Positions 57,095 to 64,000 of a DNA stretch of 64,000 nt are shown here, one piece after another (positions within the stretch are counted from its first letter, which is position 1; the number at the start of each line of letters is the position of its first letter). Source of the DNA: Panaeolus papilionaceus (taxonomy: Eukaryota > Basidiomycota > Agaricomycetes > Agaricales); contig JADNRZ010000003.1 of assembly GCA_015501605.1 (NCBI GenBank), forward strand, positions 434,001-498,000. Reading direction: 5' to 3'. The notes beneath the pieces are model-generated. The model was given only the letters and a program-made list of their open reading frames with translations. It did no database searches and was not told where the DNA came from. The position numbers were made by a program, and so were the translations under genes.

Positions 57095-59167
57095 CTAGTC
57101 TGCCTCTACCTCTGCCTCTTCCGAGCTCCACTCGTCATCCTCATCAGACAAGAACGATTCACCATCATCCGAGTAGTCTTGTGCGCTATAATCAATGTCA
57201 ATGTTACCATCCCAGCCCCATTCGTCGTCAGTCTCCCAGCCATCAGGAGGTTCACTATCGCACTCTGAGTCCGCCCTCTTCTGTATTTTACCATCCCACT
57301 CGATGTCCTGAACAAGCTTTCTGACCTCCTCCACGTCTTCTGCAAAAAAGTTGATGCAGTCGCGGAACCGGATCCGTTGAATGGGCAAGCCGAGAACGTC
57401 TTTCCGTAAACGCAGGAATGTGAGCAGTTCGGATCGTTTTAGGGTGCGTTCGTTGATCGAAGGATCTAGATATGATCCAAAGTCTGAATGCTCAAATGCG
57501 AGGGAGTCGAGAGAAGGGAAGGGCGTTGCGCGACCGTCTGATGCTATTCCAGGGAGCTTCGGGGCTGGTGACTCGGAGGGGTGGCCGTCTGAATGTTGTC
57601 CTGTGTAATTGCCATTCTCGATGGTACCGTAGAGCATACGCAAGTACTCAAAGAACTGGATGGCAGAACGACCTTGCATCGAGATGACTCGAAGATCTGG
57701 GAAGTCGTTTATCAATCTAAAGAAACCTGGTGTTGACTCTTGATCAATGGCAATCGACTGGAGCTTTGATAGGGGCAAAAGGAACAACAAATATTGTTTT
57801 GCAATCTCCACGTCTAGATCTTGTTCAAAGCCAACCCTGATAGTAATGTATGCTGCTGGAGGAGGTATTTGCTGGTCAGAGGAGTACGTCGAATTATTGC
57901 TGGTGATGGGATGGGGATATTTGGTGAAATCGACTTCTTGGAACCACGCTTTAAACACAAGATTCCTCGCTTGAGAATCGACGTAAGTCTGACGAACGAA
58001 GTGAGTGCTGATTTCCACAGTGCGAACACTACGGTCTGATGATAATCCCGCCGTGGGATCTGTAGCCGAGCGTTGTATGAGGGAATTGGTCAGGAATGTT
58101 GACTCCAGACAAGACGATAGGTCTTGAGCTGTGATCTCTCCGATCTCGTCCTCGTCGTACCACCCAGTAAACTCGTTTGCTGCATCTGAGCCGCCACCCT
58201 CAAAATGGAGCCTGATCCGGCTCGAGGCAGGATACGCGATGTGAGACAGGATGTCAACGCAGTCGTACAAGTTCGTAATACGCAGTGTGAGGTTTTGAAG
58301 GTGAGCCATTGCAACGATCCGTGATTCGTCAACCGATCCTACGTCCTGAATATGTGATTCACCAACTACCCATTGGATGTGCAATTTCTCAAGTAATGGC
58401 ATGCGCTCGAGTGCAGTCAAAAACTCATCAAGCGTGCCCATCGAATGGATCTCCGTTTCGGTCTCCAATCGTAGCGATGTAAGACCGGAAAATAGCGTCA
58501 AAGTCCATAGAAATTTGAAACCACGGAGGTTCAAGTGTTGCAAAGCTGGGATGCTTTCTCTGATGAATTCTGGGGCGAGGTTCGGGCGGTGTATTAAGTG
58601 GCAGGCGATGTCCACAGTCAATGTGGTCAGAACTGGAAAATTCCCAGTGTATAGTTTCTGAAGTATGTGTCCGGGCTCTTGGGGTCGAGTCGGCGAATAC
58701 GGGTTAGCAGTCGCAAAGGTCAGACTATACAGTCGATGTGACTGTGAATTTAAGGCTTTTTTAATACGTCGGAAGATTGTGGGCCGCTGAGTGTCACTCA
58801 TCGAGGAGATGCGAAAATGAAGAGGTGCGGTTTTGGACCTCTCTAATTGGATATCCGCCCATTTGGAGGAAAACGAGCTGATTCTGGACCAAAGTTGGGG
58901 ATCATTGAGTGCGATGTTGCGCCAATATTGACAGACATGCGTGACGCGTCCGACCCAAGGTGGCTTACGATGCCCAAGTTCTTTTGAGTCCCAGGAGTCA
59001 CTCACAACTTGGCAGAAGATTCTAGACCAAATTTCTGGAGGTAGGCGCAAAGCTGGTGTGGCCTCTTTGTACCCCAGTGAAGTATAATAGATCAATATCA
59101 GTGAACGATGTCGAACCATGTTAAGGTTTTAAGCTATGAGCAAGGGCTCACCAGAAAATGTTGGCAT
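57095..59167 (-). CDS. F-box/LRR-like protein, tandem copy 3, intact
   Basis: Minus strand, two exons: 59167-59152 (16 nt, M-P-T-F-S) and 59064-57095; 661 residues. An alternative start without intron is the Met at 59119. Order: F-box LRLPPEIWSRIFCQVVSDSW, then RVTHVCQYWRNIALNDPQLW, SSKWADIQLERSKTAPLHF, a leucine-rich-like middle (FPVLTTLTVDIACHLI, IPALQHLNLRGFKFLW, GLTSLRLETETEIHSM, MPLLEKLHIQWV), and a C-terminal acidic tail (DDEWGWDGNIDIDYSAQDY and more). It is the only copy of the cluster without a visible break. Expected role: Skp1-binding receptor of an SCF ubiquitin ligase; the substrate is unknown. Rapid turnover of neighbours suggests birth-and-death evolution as known for fungal F-box families. 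Confidence 0.8.
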
Positions 59168-59689
59168 CTTAGGGCCGCTAGGTTTGCTGATCGATGTAGC
59201 TTTGAACACCACAGTGATAGGGATGGATTTGAGTCGTGGTCGTCGTGGTATGCAGTCAAGATGAGAGTTGTCCAGGATAGGGAAGTTGATTATCCCCATC
59301 AAATCGTCGCAACCGCAATACAGTTCCATTGAGGTGCGAAAATAGGTTGAGGATGTGTAGATGGCAATCACAGCGCACGACCATTGTAACACACCGACGA
59401 GCTCCAGCCTACGCACTCTTTCCTATCTCACAGTGCCACTTAACCTTCAAAATGCGCTTTGATCCATCCACAATTCCTTCTGAAAGATTAATGCAATTCA
59501 ATCAAATCCTATGAATGAATAGGAATAGGTAAGACAAGAAGGACTCGGATCGGGTTGAAGGACTTTCTAGGCGTCGACCAGTAAAACAAACAGACACAAA
59601 CAACGCGTGCCCATTCCGCGTCCTTGATGAAATTGAGAGTTTGATTTAACTGTCTGATGGGACATTCATGATACATTGAACATTGTTGG
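59168..59689. other. Divergent promoter region of F-box copy 3 and APC1
   Basis: Includes the F-box promoter block (GTATGCAGTCAAGATGAGAG, CAGTTCCAT) shared with the other copies, and AT-rich sequence before the APC1 start. No gene. Confidence 0.5.
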
Positions 59690-62600
59690 ATGGCATCCAT
59701 ATCTATACCCGTCTTAGGACCTCCAACATCCGCAGCTGCTACTTATCTCCAAAACACAAATCCTGCACCTGTTATCCCTCCTGAGGACGAGTCGCCCCTT
59801 CTACGAGCAATCCGTAGAGTTCTTCGTGGGTCAGACGCAGAGAGTGCCACCGAGATTCACAGGTCGATACTTTGGACGGGAAACGAAGTAGGAGATCGCG
59901 AGCTTCATTGGAACGCGCACACAGCCGTGCTGAGCAGCGGTGGGATCATCATCAAGCAGTGGAGTTTCAAGCATGAGGAGGAATCTATTCAATGGGCATG
60001 TCTTGGCCAACTGGAGGTGTCCGTGATCAAAAACGCTTCATCGGCATACAGTGCGGCCAACTTTGCTGCAAATGCAGAGAGTCTTGCATCAACTGTTTCC
60101 GCATCTAGTGGAAGTCAACATGCAGACCGACCAACCTTTGGCCCTTACACTCGTGCCGCCAATACAAAACCCGACATTGGTAGTGTGAGGGTTGCGTCAG
60201 CTACCTTCATCTTTCTCCGTAGTCTGGTCAAGGTTTACTTGGACGATGGCGAAGACTTTTCGTTTTCCCTACCTTTTATCGTCAGGAAAGCATGGCCCGT
60301 ATCACCTCATGGGATTATCATGCAGCGCGTGTTGGAACCAGCGGAATTGGAGGAGGCCCAAATCACCGGAGACGAGATCCTACCAACTATTTTCTCGATA
60401 ACTAGTCCTTTCGCGGAGGCAGCTGCTGTTGGGTTGACGAGCGGGATTATTGAGGGCGCGAGGGACAAGCCACCGCAATTAAAGGATGAAGACGAGCACG
60501 CCACGAAGCCCCTTATGCCCGTCCCACCCATGGAAATGCTGGTGTGGACATCGTACCTCGCCCGAACTATGTCGATGCACCTTATGGTGACTGTAGATGT
60601 GGAGAAGGAGCTGGTATCGGTATGGCATTATGTCTATATCAAGCCCAAGGATAGCCCTGTTCCCTTGACGCGGCCCGCCAATCCTCCTATGGAGAAGCAA
60701 CAGACCAAGAAGAGGTTGTCGACAGCAGCAGGTGGTAACAGGAGAACTTCTGCCATGTTCAACGAACCACCTGTGGATCGGTGGGATAGAAATCGCCCAA
60801 TATCACCTAAAGCGTCCAGGATGGCGGAAGAAATGGCCTTGCCCGCTGAAATGTTCGAATTGCCAGGAGATGACCATCCATTCAAGGCAGGCTCGTCGCT
60901 GGGGAATAACAACGGCTTAGGGTCACTTCCCTCAGTGGGGACCTCATCACAACGATCCCATGTGCCGCGTCGTAGTTCCTTAACTAGGAGCGACTTGACT
61001 AATACCATGAATCGGATGGCTTTGGGAGGCAAGATGGAACCCGAGGTGATATTCCCTCCCAACGACCACGGGAGAATGAAGGCTGCTTTCTGGATGGAAA
61101 GGGTGTATACTCACAAGATATCCAAAGAAGAGTGCGTAATATTGCCTTCCTTTCTTCAGATATAATACTGATATGATATCTCAGTGCACAAGCCTGGAGA
61201 AATATGATTGTGTCTATCTTCGACAGCCGCCACGACGGAAATCAGTTTCGTTGTCTTATGTCCATCTGTTTGCCTGCAACCAAAACGGCCATCATCCTCT
61301 CCGTGGCCCGGACACAGGAACGCACGATCGAGGTTGCACCGCTATCACAACTACCCGCTTCTTCTGCAACTGCTCTAAGAGCCACACGCGCCAACGTCCT
61401 CGACCTCTTTGTGATCAAGCCAGATGGTGGACTGGGCCTTTGGACCCATGGATTGCGTGAAATGCCGGTCACCTTAAAGTTTATGCCTGGAAAAGGAGCA
61501 GGAGACATGGATATCGATCATACTACACCATCTAAAGCGGTATCTGTTCAAGATGCTCAGTGGGGCCAAACTGTCGTCACCCATGAAGATAGCTCTCAGT
61601 CCCGAGTGTCTTTCGATATCTACCCCATTTCACCCTTGGTGACTGAGTGTTTCCAAATTCTAGCCCTTATCCTCCCACACGATGCTGCTTTCGACCTTCA
61701 CTTCACCTTCCTGCGGATGTGGTCAGACCAACATTACTCTCAGGCGAACGATATGGAGTTTGAGTGCTTTAAAAAAGCTCTATACGAGGTGTTCGATGTT
61801 CAAGTCGAGGAGTATCCTGTCCAGAACGACCCATGGCTGCTGCTTGCGGCTAGCAAGACTCACGACCGTTTCTCTGAAGATCCCGCCCTTAGAAAGCTCA
61901 TCAGGCCTCCCAATATCCCTGTTGCTCGACCTGTTCTGACCTCTAAACCTCCTCATTCACTTCTAGCACCGTTGATGTATGGATTGCATATCCTGGCAGA
62001 GCAATGCCGTTTGGTGACTATGCGCCAGAAGGATCTTATGCTACTTGTCCCAATCATTTGTCGACTCGCAGTCGTTATTCGACCAGAATGGGCTGATTAT
62101 TGGAAACGATTGATCCCTGACGCCATGTCATCTTGGCCTCCAAGTGCTGGTAAGTGAAATGTTGTTAATAAGGTGAAAATGAAGTTTAAGCTAACTTTCA
62201 CTTAGTGTCGGAGTATTTCGACGATCGTGTTCCTGTCTGGCCCCCAGATATGTCTGCGATACTCTATGGTCGCATTAGCAGCCCTGAATGGAAAGCACCC
62301 TGGCACGATGTGCAACACATTGTCACTCGTTTCTCTATAACACCTTCGCTCTACTATGGCTATTCCGACCCTCTCAGAATTTTGCACGAAGTAACAACGC
62401 TCTATAACACTCTCGCCGACTTCAAGGTTCCTGAGTTCCAGAAGAGAGCTGAGAATACGATTCACAAGATGGTCACTCAAGGGATGAAGAACCTGTCGTT
62501 TTTCCTTCCTCTAGGCGTCATGGCTCCTTTAAACGAGGCTGCTCGAACTTGCCAGCTTGTCCCGCCTGGAAACTGGCCCGTTCAAGCATATGCTGCTATT

Positions 62601-64000
62601 GGCCGAAACGATCTAGCTGCCTCGGTCAATCGTCGACACGATACGTTCCTGAGTGACGGGTATTTGCAACCCAAGGAATACCTTGTGAGCATCACAGGTT
62701 ACTAGTGTCGTCATTATACTGACGTTCTGCTGCCGAATGTTAGAACCCGAGTAGGCCTCGACCTACTATTAGCCAAATAGCCACGACAGCGCGCACGATG
62801 AGTGGAACTGAGGGAGAGGCTGTTACAGGAGTCGAGTTGAATTTGAAGGAGTTCATTGACATCCGATTTGGGCTTGATAGGCGGTTGGATGAGGTTGCTC
62901 GAATGCTTTGCTCATCTATCATCCCCTCTGTTAAAGGGATTGAACGACCAGAACTTAGGTGAAGCTTTCTCTTTTCTGCGTCTTATACAAGTCTCTCATT
63001 ATATGCTCGTTACAGTGAACCTGATCAGGCCAAAGAACATCAAAACCAAGTCGTCCGTGTCGCGGAGCGTACCCTTGCACTTCCTTATGGAAGAGCGATG
63101 TTCACGTTTGGCACTGTCCCTGTCGTCACACGAGAGACATACAGCATTCCAAAGATCGAGTTCAGCGTCAGGCTCCAGCCATTGAACATCGTTCTCACTC
63201 CAGATGTGGGCAAAATCTCAGCCGAATCATTAGCTTGGGGAGAGTTCCATAATGGTGTTGCGGCAGGGTTGAGAGTGGCACCAGGTGCAGGTGGTGTGCA
63301 GAGCTCGTGGATCGCGTTCAACAAGCCCACAGAGCTTTCTCCAGAACATGCGGGCTTTTTGCTGGGTTTAGGCCTGACGGGACATCTCAAAGAAATGCTT
63401 TCGTGGCATTCGTTCTCATATCTTACTCCCAAGCACGATTTGACATCCATTGGTGTCTTGCTAGGACTCTCTGCGGCCAACATTGGCACAGGCAACGAGC
63501 ATGTCACAAAATTGTTGGCAGTCCATACTCCTGCGATGCTCCCGACTCCTTCCGTAGACTTGAATGTCACCCTCTTGACTCAAGCTGCAGGATTGGCGGG
63601 TATAGGGTTGCTATTCCTGGGCACGAAAAATCGGAGGATGGGAGAGGTGTGCTTGAGTCAGATCAGCAAGCGAGAATTGGTGCAGCCCGACTTGAGCAAC
63701 GAACATAGGGAGGCATATACCTATGCCGCAGCTCTAGCATTTGGTATGATCATGCTTGGGAAGGGAACGACAATCCCAGCCGACTTGAATGTGCTGAAAA
63801 GGCTCAGCATTTTAGTTCACGGAGAACCCAGAGCACCATCAGCGAACCCTCAACCAGAGGCCTTCGATATCAACCTTACATCTCCTGCTGCAGCGATGGC
63901 GCTTGGCTTCATGTATCTTCGCACAAACCGTAAAGACGTCGCCGACATCCTCACCATCCCAGACACTGTTATATCATTGAACGCTATTCAACCTACGTTC
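59690..64000 (+). CDS. APC1: Anaphase-promoting complex subunit 1 (APC1/BimE/Cut4), N-terminal part
   Basis: Begins at ATG 59690 and runs off the right edge. At least six exons; the splices after HKISKE (about 61131) and before AQAWRNMIVSIF (about 61186), after SSWPPSA (about 62150), after KEYL (about 62682) and after RPEL (about 62958) all restore frame. Diagnostic parts are LHWNAHTAVLSSGGIIIKQW, LVKVYLDDGEDFSFSLPFIV, the beta-propeller-like LFVIKPDGGLGLWTHGL, the middle YGLHILAEQCRLVTMRQKDL, and the start of the proteasome/cyclosome repeats (LTQAAGLAGIGLLFLGTKNR, AALAFGMIMLGKG, AAAMALGFMYLRTN). APC1 is the largest scaffold of the APC/C ubiquitin ligase that triggers anaphase and mitotic exit. 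A phosphorylatable Ser/Pro-rich loop sits in the N-terminal domain (RPISPKASRM region), as in other APC1 proteins. Only the end is missing, by truncation. Confidence 0.93.

Overview
The window reads as nuclear DNA of a filamentous basidiomycete, most likely an Agaricomycete (mushroom former). The evidence is intron-dense genes with very short introns (about 40-75 nt, GTRNGY...YAG), several micro-exons, an aegerolysin, a secreted tyrosinase, expanded F-box proteins, an HDEL-tagged BiP and a fungal APC1. I see no bacterial, organellar or rRNA sequence and no intact transposon ORF. All gene models were built by eye from splice signals, reading-frame continuity and family knowledge; no alignment or database search was run.

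Layout. 0-0.6 kb: 5' part of a P-loop GTPase gene running off the left edge. 2.3-3.7 kb: short secreted tyrosinase. 3.9-5.7 kb: two tandem SRPBCC (START-like) paralogues sharing a 12-nt micro-exon. 6.2-8.4 kb: an F-box remnant facing a complete F-box gene. 8.4-11.5 kb: intergenic, with a duplicated hairpin repeat. 11.6-14.2 kb: multi-pass membrane protein. 14.5-17.2 kb: membrane-anchored YtcJ-type amidohydrolase. 17.7-19.6 kb: a second F-box gene. 19.6-24.6 kb: gene-poor. 24.6-27.2 kb: disordered Ser/Pro-rich coiled-coil protein. 29.8-39.6 kb: very large Msb1/Mug8-like protein with a 24-exon acidic tail. 40.4-42.4 kb: secreted protein made of 30 arginine-rich 20-residue repeats separated by Arg-Arg. 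45.5-47.0 kb: FluG-type amidohydrolase. 47.2-49.6 kb: BiP/Kar2. 50.7-51.3 kb: aegerolysin. 51.6-59.2 kb: three tandem F-box/LRR-like copies, two of them disrupted. 59.7 kb to the right edge: APC1, truncated by the window.

Housekeeping genes (BiP, APC1, the Msb1-like polarity protein) are interspersed with fast-evolving accessory genes (F-box cluster, aegerolysin, repeat peptide precursor, tyrosinase). The two most unusual objects are the repeat-peptide precursor at 40442-42444, which looks like a Kex2-processed polypeptide precursor, and the tail of the Msb1-like gene, which appears to have grown by about eight tandem duplications of a ~750-bp three-exon cassette whose introns are all phase 1. 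Coding micro-exons (12, 12, 13 and 25 nt) recur in several unrelated genes and would be missed by many gene finders.
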